From Warburgia ugandensis (lineage: Eukaryota > Streptophyta > Magnoliopsida > Canellales > Canellaceae): a DNA stretch of 64,000 nt. The translations under genes and the position numbers were made by a program. The stretch's first letter is position 1, and each line of letters begins with the position of its first letter. This document shows positions 50,031 through 62,469 of this stretch, piece by piece. The notes under the pieces were generated by a model that saw only the letters and a list, made by a program, of their open reading frames with translations, had not been told where the DNA came from and searched no databases. The DNA lies in assembly GCA_035236585.1 (NCBI GenBank), contig CP141139.1, forward strand, positions 17,562,990 to 17,626,989, in the 5' to 3' direction.

Positions 50031-51785
50031 TTTTTTACACATATGGTTTTTTACTTTACCAATATGTGAGTGTGAGTAGTGACTGTGATGTGCTAGACTT
50101 TCAGTAACCAGCCTGCCTGTGCCGGCAAAAGGCTTAGCCTAGGCGCCGGACTGCCTGACAGAGACTGATTGCCTGCTTTCCTCCAATTCCAAACTGGCAA
50201 GTGGCAACTGGAGTTAATGAAACTTACACTTCAGTCATTGTCAAATATTTTGAGTCCTTAATGTTAGATCCGATGTGTGGGGCCCACTTGTAGTGGCGGA
50301 AAAACAAAATGAAAACTGAAAACATAAAGGTTTAACTAATTAATAATTATCTAGGTCTACTAAGTCAATCTAGTCTAAGGCAATTGTTTTATCTTTTTGT
50401 ATGTAAGTAAGCCCAAATCCAATTATCCAATTGAATTTGAAGTCTTATGCTAAAGCCCCTGCGGCTACCCTGGTTGGTTGTTTACTATAACTATATGTTA
50501 TATTGTTATAACCTAAGACTTAGTTACACCTACACACCGTCTCTAATTTCTTATCAACCATTTTAAGATTAGCTACACATTATTAGTTACAAACTTACAA
50601 GTCACACTTAGTAGAAAATTAGTTAACCAAGTTTTGTAACTTGTACAAGTACAAGTGAGAGACTAACTAACTGTCATATATTGTATAAAATTATAAATGC
50701 TAATGATTTTCTTATATTAATTTCACATGTCATCACCAAACACCAATTGATCTAATATATCTCTTTTTTGTCAAATTCATGAATATCATGTATCCAACTC
50801 ATATTACTCAATATTTGTTTCTCATTTCTAACTCACAATTGATGATAATAGATTGGGAATAACTCGTTCATCCATTGATCTATTATTCATGTAGAGTAAA
50901 ATTTAGTAACTCCCTTAGTAATATCATTCAACATTTGTGTTAATTCAACACATAACTTATATTCTCTGTTCTCATTCTCACCTCACCAAATACTTAATGA
51001 GTTAATTACATAACTAATAATTATTCCCTTCGAACCCTTCATATACTCATTATCCACTAATAAGATAATTACATAACTCTTTCTATACTCATTTTCAAGC
51101 TACTAAGTTAATTACATAACTGTTTCTAATCTCATTCACTCATTCTTACCTAATGAGTTAATTACATGACTCTTTCTTTACTTATCCTCAACAACTTTTG
51201 AATTGAGTATGAGTTACTTACATAACTTTGCTTTTTTAAGTTGATCCTCAATTGAGATCAGATGAGTTAAATACATAACACTTACTTTACTCATCCTCAA
51301 CCTCAACAACTATTGAATTGAGTATGACAATATGAGTTACTTACATAACTTTGTTTAGTTTTTAAGCTGATACTCAATTGAGATGGGTTAATTACATATA
51401 TGCTTTGTCTTTTTAAGTTAGCTCATCCATAAGGACATCCTCAACTAAGATTAATTAATAACTCTTTCTTTACTCATCCAATCATGTCATCCTTAATTAC
51501 ATATATGCTCTATCTTTCTTTAATCTATACTTATTAACTATTTTTTTAAGCACATCCTCGACTAAGATTAATTAATAACTCTTTCTTTACTCATCCAGTC
51601 ATGTCATCCTCCTCAACTGAGATGTGTTAATTACATATATGCCCTGTCTTTTTAAGCTCATCCTTAAGAAAATTAAGATGAGTTAATTACATAACTCTTT
51701 CTTTACTCTATACTTAATAAATATTTTTATTTAAGCACATCCTCAACTAAGATTAATCAAATACATAACTCTTATAGCTTATACC
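50031..51785. other. Central spacer of the inner element
   Basis: AT-rich, no coding signal. It lies between the divergent hAT and Transposase_24 genes. From about 50,980 it turns into degenerate repeats. Confidence 0.5.
50980..51780. repeat. Degenerate repeats with GAGTTAATTACATAACTCTT core
   Basis: Blocks GAGTTAATTACATAACTC, TTTCTTTACTCATCCTCAAC and AACTAAGATTAATTAATAAC recur about ten times at irregular 60-110-bp spacing. Confidence 0.7.
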
Positions 51786-52008
51786 ATTATACGACGGTTA
51801 TGCAACAACACAACAACCGTGAACCATCTACCTTTCTAATAAATAAATAAGACTTAAATAACCATCCTATATAACTTATAGGATGGTTATAAAAAAAAAC
51901 CGTCCTATATATATTTCATTATATATTAAAGGACGGTTATTTAAAAACCGTCCTATATTGTTCTATATATTATAGGACGATTATTTAAAAGTCGTCCTAT
52001 ATTGTTCT
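51786..52008. repeat. Palindrome array 5
   Basis: Hairpins such as AAAGGACGGTTATTTAAA then AACCGTCCTATAT lie upstream of the inner Transposase_24 gene. Confidence 0.9.
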
Positions 52009-52019
52009 ACATATCGTTT

Positions 52020-53135
52020 TTCACCTTGATCAGCCCTAATTTCAATCTTCCAACAGTCCAACCTACTGAGAAGGTGAAAACAACCATTCCTCTTCGATCT
52101 TTCACAGATATAAGCAAAAAAAGGTTTGTATTTATGAATTTTAGCATATGTATACAGTTTGTGTAAAAAACGTAAAAACCAGTACGTTTTTTCATTTTTG
52201 TTGTTGTTTGTTAATGTATTTTCTATAGATCTTGATGGGTTTTAGTCTGACAAGGTGAAAAAGACCATTCCTCTTCGATCTTTCACAAATCTAAGCAAAA
52301 AAAGGTTTGTATTTATGAATTTTAGCATATGTATACAGTTTGTGTAAAAAACGTAAAAACCAGTACGTTTTTTCATTTTTGTTGTTGTTTGTTAATGTAT
52401 TTTCCATAGATCTTGATGGGATTTAGTCTGACAAGGTGAAAACAACCATTCCTCTTTGATCTTTCACAGATCTAAGCAAAAAAAGGTATGTATTTACGAA
52501 TTTTAGCATCTATATACAGTTTGTGTAAAAAATGTAAAAACCAGTATGTTTTTTTTTTTTGTCAACTATTTTCGATAGATCTTGATGGGTTTTAGTTTGA
52601 GAAAGTGAAAACGACCATTCCTCTTCGATCTTTCACAAATCTAAGCAAAAAAGGGTATGTATTTACGAATTTTAGCATATGTATACAGTTTGTGTAAAAA
52701 ACGTAAAAACCAGTACATTTTTTTCATTTTTATTGTTGTTCGTTAACATATTTTTCATAGATCTTGATGGGTTTTAGTCTGAGAAGGTGAAAACGACCAT
52801 TCCTCTTCGATCTTTCACAGATCTAAGCATAAAAAGGTATGTATTTACGAATTTTAGTATATGTATACAGTTTGTGTAAAAAATGTAAAAAGCATTACTT
52901 TTTTTCATTTTTGTTGTTTTTTGTTAACGTATTTTCCATAGATCTTGATGGGTTTTAGCCTGAGAAGGTCAAAATGATCATTCCTCTTCGATCTTTCACA
53001 GATCTAGGCAAAAAAAGGTATGTATTTTCGAATTTTAGCATATGTATACAGTTTGTGTAAAAAATGTAAAAACCAGTACGTTTTTTCATATTTTTTGGTT
53101 TTTGTTAACTATTTTCCATAGATCTTGATGGGTTC
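52020..53135 (+). repeat. Six tandem ~180-bp units that each look like a mini-exon with splice sites
   Basis: Copies of CCTCTTCGATCTTTCACA fall at about 52091, 52271, 52450, 52620, 52802 and 52984. Most units carry an acceptor-like TATTTTCCATAG|ATCTTG, an exon-like stretch with GGTGAAAACGACCATTCC, and a donor-like AAAAAAAG|GTATGT. No long frame runs through the repeats. They lie 0.7-1.8 kb upstream of the Transposase_24 ATG. Confidence 0.85.
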
Positions 53136-53838
53136 TAGTTCTATGTGTATAAGAAACATTCCATTTAGTTCTTTGCTCTAGACTTGAGTTTGTTTTTAGG
53201 TTTTTTTTACTGTTTTTCCGAAGAAATCAGTTACGAAAATAAAAAAAAAGTCGTTGTTTTTTGTATTTCTTCATTGAAACTTATTTCTATCCACATATAG
53301 AGCTTTCTCATGTTGTGTATTCATGTGTGATAATGTTTTCATCTTCTTCTTCTTTTGTAATTTAGTGTTATTTTTTAATTTTTTCAAAAAAAAAAGTTAC
53401 AAAAATTAGGAAAAATTTGTTCTTTTTTTATATTTATTAGTTAATACCTATTATTATCCACGTATATAGCTTACTCATGTTTGAATCTTCAGGTATTAAT
53501 GATTTTTAGCTAATTTTTAGTATTTTAGCTAATCTTTAATGACAAATAATATAATTTTGCGCCTTAGGCAGTCAAGCTCCAGGGCCGCCCTAGGCTCCAG
53601 GCGCACCCCTTTGCGCCTTGGTAAGCCTCAAACCTTTAACTACATATCGGACAGTAGTGATCCGACCCTACTACCCTAGCAAGTTAGCAACCCTAATCAA
53701 CCGAGGAATTGGCTGTCAATTTTGTCCATAAATTGAGATTGTAAATCCTTCTCTATGAATCTATGATTAAACTATAAAAACACTTTTCAATTTTCTTGTC
53801 TAACTGTAGTCATTTTCATTTTTATTTGTGAAGCAAAC
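53136..53838 (+). promoter_or_regulatory. T-rich leader region of the inner Transposase_24/ULP1 gene
   Basis: T-rich stretches to 53,570, then a GC-richer block (GCGCCTTAGGCAG ... GGCGCACCCCTTTGCGCC) and the leader just before the ATG at 53839. The last 40 bases match the same region of the outer copy. No other coding signal. Confidence 0.4.
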
Positions 53839-56753
53839 ATGGAGCAAGTAGAAGAGGTACAAGTAGAACAATTACAACACATAGAAGCAGAACAATCAAG
53901 GCTATTAAGCACATGTCCATCAGTAACACCACCGGTCAGTGTCAAAAGAAAGGTCAGGGGGAGGTGCCCAACACAAATGGATCGTATAAATAAGAGAACC
54001 TCAGTTGGAATAAAAGAAATGGTATAGTTCAACAATAGAGGCCAACCGATTGGTGGTACTGCACATGCCTATGCTAGCTTCATATGTTGCACTGTTAGAA
54101 GACTTGTGCCAGTATCAGTGACTGATTGGAGACTTGTATTGCCACAAGTCAAAGATTCAATATGGGAAACAGTCAAGGTATGTAAATTCTTTGGCATATA
54201 ACATAATATGTCCTTTATATTTATATATTTTGTTTTTGTTTGCATATGAATCACGATACACAAAGTTGCTACAATACTCACTAGTAAGTTAGTCACTTTA
54301 ACATGCTTCTTCTTTTGTTTTGTAATCTGCCTTTGATGTATCTGATGAGTGCAAGAAGCAAGCATTGCTAGGAGCTGGTGACGCTTGGAGGAAATGGAAG
54401 AGTGAGCTTGCAAGGAAGTACATACTTCTAAATTCCCATGATCCTTCTACACTTAACATGGTCCCTCAGTTGTATTCTTGCTTCATTGACCAAGAAGCAT
54501 GGAATCAATTTGTATAGTATAGGCTATCTCCTTATTTTGAGGTAATCACAACTTGAACTAGCCAAGCTAAATTTTAATTCATGTAATTATTATAATTGAT
54601 TGTATTTTGATCACATTACTTTGATATCCAGGCAAAGTGTATAAAAGGACAGAAGGCGCGTGCATAGAACCATATGCCACACCACCTTTCAAGGGTTGGT
54701 TATGCACGATTAGAGGTAGATGTAGTAAGTAGATCATGTGACATTCCATTTGTCTAATCATAGTAGATTTTTATTTATTAACTCTGACTTAGTGTCTTTT
54801 ATTACAGCAAAAGAAGGCTGAGACAACGGAGCCCATCGACTGTGCTATTCTATGGAAAATGGCACATTCGAAAGGGCATAACTCCTACACCTTTGCCAAC
54901 GAGACAACTACAACAATTGCTTTAAGAATTGTAAGTGGTTTAAGGGATGATGTTGAAACTGTTGAGGATGCAATTGGATATCATGTGTGTTGGCCAGATA
55001 AACACATAAAACCAATAATATCCAATTCCAAGGTACATATATACTAACTGTAGTCACGACCTCATTTTCTCCCACCTTTTTTTAAGTCATCCTAAATTGT
55101 TAATTGATTAATATTGTCTGCAACATGTCGAATCACCAAAAGCAACACAAGGGGCAATTGAAGCAAACCTCGCTACCGGCAAATTCTGGCATAGTGGCAA
55201 ATATAGTCACATCCCAACCTTCCCAGGTAGTACTAGTTATATATATTTGCATAGTTGTATCATGTTATATGTGAACTTGAACGATGCCTCAACTAACAAG
55301 TTCAAAGCACTTGTTAGGTACTCACTACTCACAAGTCAGTAGTCACAATGTTATATTATAAAATATTCTAATTTTACCTCACTGTGTCTCTTCTTTTATA
55401 TATGCTAGTATACCAATATATGTTGTATATATTCATTACTAATTTCTAAAATGTTACATGATTACATCTACAGTGTAGGGATCAGGTGGAGGTTCCACCT
55501 AACACGCTTCCATTCCTAAGGGTACTGTATAGACTGGCCAATGAAGGCAACACAATGAACCCTGTAAGGATAGAGGCAAGTGTGCTTTCAAACGATGTTG
55601 TTCAGGTTCCACTCTTCAAGGAAGACCTCTTAGCCATATGTAATATGGATCAATTGGAGTACATGCACATCGTAGTTTATATAGGGTACGTCGTGTAACT
55701 GCTCTACTCTATTAGAGTTAAGACTTACGAATCAATGTAACATTACTTAATACTTGCTTTTTTAATAATACTTAATAATTATTTGACATTAACCCAATAA
55801 CCCAAAGACTAGAGGTCAAGGACATTTACAAGTTCCGTGACCCTTCTCTTGTCTTTCGATGGACTATTTGCTCGCGGACAAACAAAGTGAAGATATCATT
55901 CTTGGTCTCATGAGTTGTGTGAATGGGCAAGCCTTACTGATTCTCTACAATAACGGGTATGTTGTAACATATGTTGCTTAACTATGTCATTTTAATTTCA
56001 CAATTCATACACATGAATACTATATCAGCTAAGATTAGAGAATATTCAATTGAATTGTTATTTTTATAGGTCCCATTGGATGCTGCTAGCTTTGGATGTG
56101 CATGGTGGCCATGCAATTTTTTTTTATTCATGTGGAGCACACATTCGGGAACACCTGATGAAAATTATAAACAAGTAAGTCTTTATTATTCCTTTTATTA
56201 TAATATAACTACTCACCTGGCAACTATAATAATATTCATAATCTAATGCTTTTCAATTATGTGTGAGTAAAGTATGGTATAAATGGGCTGAGAGGGAAGG
56301 CATTCACCACCCACCAAAACTCAACTGGAAGAAGGCCAAGGTACGATTTACTAAATACTGCTCTTTAGACTCTTTAATGTAATTTTAAACCTGAACTTAT
56401 TAGAAATTATATTTTGAAAATTTTTTGTTGTCTTTGGTGGCATTGTTCTGCAGTGCCCTAAACAAAAATCAGATTGGGAGTATGGATATTATGTTCTTAG
56501 ATACGTGAGAACCCTCATTCACAATGGAGTTACAGTCTCACAATTGAGAAAGGTAACACTTAGACTTACTGACCAAGGTTACACTTTTGATTTGTATATT
56601 TCTTGACTGAATCCAAGATTACATGTCTGATCTTTGAACTAAGTTATTATATGTTTCTTGCAGGTGGATTTGGGAACCAAGAGTTACTCCCAGTTGGATC
56701 TAGATGATATTAGAATGGAATGGACAGATCATATTATGAATTTTAATTTGTAG
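53839..56753 (+). pseudogene. Transposase_24 plus ULP1-like protease gene, inner copy, catalytic residues lost
   Basis: Exon pieces give the Transposase_24 region (MDRINKRTSVGIKEMV; GQPIGGTAHAYASF; WRKWKSELARKYIL; KMAHSKGHNSYTFANETT), then ULP1-type protease parts (VEVPPNTLPFLRVLYRLANE; SHWMLLALDVHGGHAIFFYS; DWEYGYYVLRYVRTLI), ending ...MNFNL at 56753. In-frame stops at 54025-54027 and near 54516 break it. The catalytic His is kept, but the Asp position is Tyr (TAT 56125-56127) and the Cys position is Tyr (TAT 56481-56483), unlike the outer copy. It runs toward the right end of the inner element. Confidence 0.8.
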
Positions 56754-57173
56754 TTCAGTGATGTAAATGAATGTATATTATCATTCATGTATATACATTT
56801 TACTCAAATATAATACAAAGATCAGTTCATTTCAATGGATGTTTTCTATTTTTCTTTTGATTGAAGTACACTGTTTCAATGTATGTGCTTTCTTTGTTTC
56901 AAACTTTCAAATTTCAATGATGTTATTGGGAAGTTGGTGTTTTGATCAATAAATGGGTTGATCATCAATTTTCAATGATGGCTTAGATTAGCAAATGGGT
57001 TGTATCATGTACATACAGATACAGTATGGGTGATACTGAAGCAGATAACTTTGGAGAGGGAGGCATATCTGGAGGTTGAAAATTGAAATTACTAATACTG
57101 AAGTTGTAGTTATGATTCATATGAATATGATACCAAAATAAAAACAAATTTATACCAAAATAATGACAAATAA

Positions 57174-57290
57174 GACGGTTCGAGAAGAACTGTCCTATAT
57201 AACTTAGTAATATAGGACAGTTCTTTAGTTCTTGAAGAACCCTCCTATATTACATGAGTAATATAAGACGGTTATTTAGGAACTGTCCTA
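57174..57290. repeat. Palindrome array 6
   Basis: Three hairpins of the AAGACGGTTCGAGAAGAACT / GTCCTATAT type between the inner ULP1 gene and the right terminus. Confidence 0.85.
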
Positions 57291-57299
57291 TATTTTCAA

Positions 57300-57527
57300 C
57301 CATTCCATAGGTTAGAATCGTGTCAAGGTGATGAGTAAATAGGCAGCGTGTCAAACAAGTCGACAAGAGGGGTCAAATTGATTGACTCAAACACAACACG
57401 ATTTTTGGCGTGTCATTTTTGAGTCACCCGAAAATGACATGAACACGATAAGACTCGACCCGAACCCGCTAAATTCGTGTCGGGTTCGAGTCATGTTATC
57501 GTGTCGTGTCATATTTTGTCACCCCTA
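57300..57527. repeat. ULP1-side terminus of the inner element
   Basis: CGTGTC/GACACG-rich sequence ending ATTTTGTCACCCCTA. It aligns with the outer element's left end. Confidence 0.78.
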
Positions 57528-58029
57528 ACCTTAAAGCATAAGGAAACAAAGATAAAGGCTAATTGGCTTAAGCACATGATATAGGAATAGAATTTCCATT
57601 TTTCCATGCTAACAAATGAGTAAATGACTAAAATTAAATCTTAGAGTTTGAATTTGAAAAAAGTAAGTTAATAATAATTTAAATTTGCAAGCCTTAACGA
57701 CCTAAGTCAAGTGTAGCTAAGCGGTCCACATTTCAACTTATCAAGGTTGAGTTCTGGTCTTCAAACCACTTCCTTGACAAATTTTTCTATCTCACGCCCG
57801 ACACCTGCTTTTAAGTTTTTGCCGCCTCTTTGGAAATAGGAAAATGGTCTCACGACTACATAGCCCTGCAAGGTTGCTACACTTCCGATGTCAAAACGAA
57901 CAGGCACATTCCATTAAATTGGAGGAGGTTGTCCAGCGGGAGGCATTCCGGCTCAGACATACACAGCTCACAAACACACACATCGTCACACTCATAGTCA
58001 CCTCATAGGCATAGCTCACATAGACTAAC
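57528..58029. other. Spacer of the outer element, right of the inner insertion
   Basis: Starts with ACCTTAAA, the right target-site copy. A stretch at 57,690-57,790 has weak A-box/B-box-like motifs (TAGCTAAGCGGT, GGTTGAGTTCTGG) and might be a decayed SINE. No gene is seen. Confidence 0.45.
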
Positions 58030-58650
58030 CATCCTTTATGATTATAAAAATAAAGGTGCAATTATAAAATACCCGTCCTTTATGTTTCAAAATATAGGAG
58101 AGTTCAAAATTACTAGTCTTATATTTTATAAATACATAGAAAGGTATCAAACAACTATCTGTCATTTATGTTAATCAAATATAGGACAGTTCTAAAAAAA
58201 ATTGTCCTTTATGTTTAAAAAAAATATAGGACGTTTTGTGAATAACGGTCCCATATTATGTAAATATATTGTTATAGGACAAGTTTCAAATAACTGTCCT
58301 ATATTTTTGTAGATATATAGGACGAGTGTCTCGTAACCGTCCTATATTGTGAGAGTCCACTCCAAACCTCACATGACCACCGTGACATTAACTAATAACT
58401 ATATATAGGACGGGTCTGATATAACTGTTCTATATTTAAGAAAAATATATAGGCAGTTGTTTATTACCCATCTTATATGTTTCTCCAAATTATAGGACTA
58501 TTATGTTTTAACCGTCCTATATTTATAATTAAAATAGGACAGTTATTCATTAACTGTCCTATACTTTTCAATAATATAGGACGATTAGTTAATACCCATC
58601 CTATATTGGGTGATATTATAAGACTGTTGTCATCAAACCGTCCTGTATTA
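58030..58650. repeat. Palindrome array 7
   Basis: About a dozen degenerate hairpins such as TATAGGACGAGTGTCTCGT then AACCGTCCTATA, upstream of the outer hAT transposase. Confidence 0.9.
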
Positions 58651-58802
58651 GGGTTTTTATTTACCTGTTATTTACAAACTCGAGGCGAGAGAGAGGAATA
58701 CATTTAGAATTTAGAGCTTTTGCGTGAAATGGTGAAAGCCCTAGTTGTTTTTACATCTCTTTTAGATTTTTCTTCCCAGATATCTTCAACAATATTTACA
58801 CA

Positions 58803-61428
58803 ATGAGCACACCTACAGCACCATAGGTATGTGTTTCTTATTAGTTCTTTCTTTATCATTCTGTTTCTCTCTTTATTCCTTACTCCCTTGTTTGTGTGAT
58901 TCTTTATATAGTTTGATTATTATTTATCTGATTCTATGTTTCTTTGCTTGTTGCATGTTCTTATTAGCATGACCTTGGCTTTAATGAAGTAATTGGTGCT
59001 TACTATGAACTAAATTTTGCTTGTCAATTGCAATATAAGCACAAGTTGGGAACAATGATGTATTTGATAATTTAAATATGCTGCACGACAATGATGAAGA
59101 TGATGAGCTTGCTGATTTAGAGAATGTGGAGTTAGTTTCAAAATCTAACAGAGGTAAAAAACATAGAAAATTGATGTCTCCAGTTTGGAATTTTTTTTAA
59201 CACCTTCCGATATCAGAAGATGGAAGGCAAAGGTGTAAATGCAAGAAGTGCTCCGCAATATATATTTACGATAGCAAATTTGATATAGGTAATTTAAAAC
59301 ATTATTTAAAGACTTGTCAGTAGAGCTCGTCTCATGATATAGGCTAGTTGCTTTTATCTCAAAGTCAATGGAGTATATCACTAAGTTCAGACAAGTTTGA
59401 TCCAGAAGTTTTTCGTCAGCTAGTTGTAGCTGTAGTTGTTATGCATGATTTGCCTTTCCAATTTGTTGAGTATGATGGAATTAGAGCTGTACTAAAATAT
59501 TTGCGTGCAGATTTGCATTTGATTAGTAGAAATATAGTAAAAGCAGATATTCTAAGAATGTATAAAAGATAAAAAAGAAAGATAAAAGAAATGTTAGAGT
59601 TGGCACTTGATTGGATAAGTTTGACATTTGATTTGTGAGCTTTTGGTATCACTGATGGTTATATAAGTCTCACAGTACATTTTCTAGATAGTGAGTAGGT
59701 CTTACGCAAGAGGATATTAAAATTTTGTTTCCTACCACATCCACATAATGCAATATCATTAGCAAAAAAAGTATATTCATTATTGGTAGAATGAGGGATT
59801 GAGAAAAAGATTTTTTCAATCACTTTAGAAATGCTTCTGCTAATGATTCTTCTGTTGAGCTGTTAAGGTATCATTTGAACATCAGAAACACTCTTATTTG
59901 TGGTGGAGAGTTCCTCATCTTTGTTATTGTTGTTATGTTTTGAATTTGATTGTGCAAGATGATTTGAAAGAAATAGATGATGCTATTCAAAAAATTTGAG
60001 AGAGTATCAAGTATGTCAAAGCATCACAAGGTAGAAAACAAATTTTTTTAAAGTGTGTGAATCAAATGTCAGTTGAGACCAAAAAGGGCTTAAGGCAAAA
60101 TTGTCCTACAAGATGGACTTCAACCTATATGATACTTGAAAGTTCTCTTTATTACCAACGCGCATTTTATTACTTAAAATTAAGTGACTCAAATTATAAG
60201 CATTGTCTTTCTATCGATGAATGGGAAAAGGCTGCAAAAATTTCAAAGTTTTTGGCTGTTTTTTATGATGTACCTACATGTTTTTTGGATCCAAATATCC
60301 TAGAACAAATATCTACTTTCGGGCAGCATTTGTAATTTATCTGAGTTTAAGACAATACATGAGAAGTGATGACAACTATATAAAGAGTATGTCCACCCAA
60401 ATGTTTACCAAGTTTTCAAAGTACTGGTCCTAATTCAGCATCATTTTAACAATTGCATGTGTGTTGGATCCTCGATATAAGCTCTCCTTTGTGGAATTCT
60501 CATACAAAAAAGTGTTTGGTAATTGTTGCTTGGAGTTTGCTCAAGTTCGGAAAAAGTTATTCTCTCTCTTCAATGAATATATGATTACGAGTTTTCCTAA
60601 TCCTTCCTCATCTTCATCTATTGCTAGAGGTAGTGCTCTTGATGTTGATGATAGGCGGCAGAACTTGTCATATAGTTAAGAAGTTTTAGATGTCATGAAG
60701 GTAATTATATTTATAATTATATCTTTTATTATATGTCGCTTAGGATATTAAAATAAAGTTTATTATAAATTGTCTTACATTAATTTGAATAATATAATTA
60801 CATTTACATTAAGAATTTGATTCATTTGAAAGTGAAGAATGTTCTTTGGCTATGCAAAAATCACAATTGGAGCTTTATTTGGATGAACTAAGGTTGGAAG
60901 AGTCAAAGCTAGACACTCTTGCATTCTAGAAAGACAATCAATACAAGTTGGTTGATTAATAATCTCGTCTCATAAAAAAAATATTTTTATAATATTATTT
61001 GCATTTATATTTGATTAAAATATTGATTTCAGGTATCCTGAACTTAATGCCATGTCTTGTAATGTCTTGAGCATTCATATATCTACAGTTGCATCAGAGT
61101 TTGCTTTGAGTGTTGGTGATTGGGTTCTTGACTAATATATAACTGCTTTAAAGCTAGATACAGTGCAAGCATTGATTTGTGTAAGAGATTGGTTATATAG
61201 ATTAAAAGGTAATAATTTATAATTCTATATTTAAACTATATTTTATGTGATACATATATATTATATTTTTAAGAGCTTAGTAATGACTAATGTATGTTAT
61301 TATATATAATTGTAGACTCTGTCATTACAGTTGCCATGGATGAGCTTGCTGAGGGCATTGTAAGTATAAATAACAGTGCAAGACCACCTCAACCAACTGA
61401 AGACTTTGGAACAATTCATTTTGATTAA
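58803..61428 (+). pseudogene. hAT-family transposase, outer copy
   Basis: Clearly the same gene as at 46837-49411: MSTPTAP, then SPVWNFF, RCKCKKC, VEYDGIRAVLKYLRADLHLI, GYISLTVHFLD, VLDPRYKLSFVEF and VASEFALSVGD, ending ...IHFD at 61428. It is more decayed, with a dozen or so stops and several frame breaks (for example 59560-60060 and 60340-60460). It shares the TAA at 59198-59200 with the inner copy. The first exon also reads into TAG directly at the donor. It runs toward the right end of the outer element. Confidence 0.88.
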
Positions 61429-61669
61429 TTTGTACTTGTATAATTTTTATAACTTATATTAATTTGCTTTGTTTGATATCGATGGAAGTGGATTTCTCTC
61501 ATATGCTAGTTAGTCCCCCAATCATTTACTATTACGATTATTTGATTCATTTGAATACTATTATCCTCTTTTAGGACCTTATTAGTAGTGTAAAGTTTTA
61601 TATTGCTTCTGAATAAAACATTACAGTAACTTTATAGGTATGGATAAGGGTTCACTAATAGTATAATAC

Positions 61670-62038
61670 TAAATCGTGTCATGTCAGATGGGTCGTTCCA
61701 TGTCACTAATTATCGTATTACCGAGTTGTGTCGTGTTGACTCGTTTAATAAATAGGTCGTGTTAACGAATTGTGTCGTGTCGTGTAACCCAAACATGAAT
61801 AATTCTCATAATTGTGTCACTCGAGTCGTGTTGTATCGTGTCACTCAAACACAACCCAGTAACGTAATCGTGTTACATGAGTCGTGTCATGTAGATTTTT
61901 TAAGAACCTGGTCGTGTTCAAGTCACAGGTTTTTGACATGACTATTAATTGTGTCGTGTTTGTATCGACCCATATACTCTAATGGGTTAATCCCAACACG
62001 ACACGAACACTACCTGCTAACCCGAATTGCCAACCCTA
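61670..62038. repeat. hAT-side terminus of the outer element
   Basis: Dense GTCGTGTCGTGT and ACACGACACGAAC motifs, ending AACCCGAATTGCCAACCCTA. The reverse complement begins TAGGGTTGGCAATTCGGG, nearly identical to the inner left end. The flanking GTCATGTG (62039-62046) would be its duplication, but the partner is lost. Confidence 0.75.
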
Positions 62039-62469
62039 GTCATGTGGTCAGCTGGATCCATTATTCCCAGCTTTAAATAAAGGGCATTGATAGGAGCAAC
62101 CAATTGACACTTTTTTAACACTTCCCAAGGATCAAATGACAATTACATGGGTGCATTTGCTATTTGAAATGCATGTCCTTATTATTTTTCTAAATAAAAA
62201 AGGAAAAAGAAAATTTCTCTCCTCTCTCTCTTCGAAAATTTCAACGACAAATTACTTCTGGCAAGAAAATCAATCAAGCATGTATCCGCTCTGTTTAGGT
62301 TTTGTGGCATGTTTTTTCTTTGGAAAAATACAGACCTCAATAATTTCCCTGAGGGTCTGTTTATGCTGGCAAATAATTTGCTTTGTTAGAAGAGTCATGA
62401 ACTGTATATTCATCTTGGTGGGCAATTGTGATAACAGATTCATTTCTAGTTTTTGTCATGTATTTTTCA

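Larger units (their letters stand above)
45374..57527. mobile_element. Inner two-gene hAT-like element (12,154 bp) with TIRs and 8-bp duplication
   Basis: Ends read TAGGGGTGGCAA (left) and, reverse-complemented, TAGGGGTGACAA (right). They are flanked by GCCTTAAA and ACCTTAAA, an 8-bp duplication with one mismatch, as expected for hAT transposition. Layout: CGTGTC-rich end, palindrome array, hAT transposase (minus), array, spacer, array, six exon-like repeats, Transposase_24/ULP1 gene (plus), array, CGTGTC-rich end. Both genes are dead copies. Confidence 0.75.
29015..62038. mobile_element. Outer copy of a large two-gene hAT-like element, split by nested insertions
   Basis: The left end (29015-29225) matches the inner element's right terminus (AGTCTTATCGTGTTC and AAAATCGTGT blocks) but lacks the outermost 60 bp or so. 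The right end at 62038 (reverse complement TAGGGTTGGCAATTCGGGTT) matches the inner element's left terminus. Between them lie a Transposase_24/ULP1 gene running left (30923-37831) and a hAT transposase gene running right (58803-61428). Subtracting the inner element, the LTR array and the solo LTR leaves about 11.5 kb. No outer target-site duplication is seen because the left end is eroded. The single-element reading is an inference from shared ends and gene order; separate elements remain possible. Confidence 0.62.

Noticed and set aside
57706-57716. GTCAAGTG followed by TAG as a possible left end of a separate right-hand hAT element (compare GTCATGTG after 62038)
   Set aside because: The sequence after TAG (CTAAGCGG) does not match the TAGGGKTGGCAATTC tip. 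The nested-element model explains the right half better.
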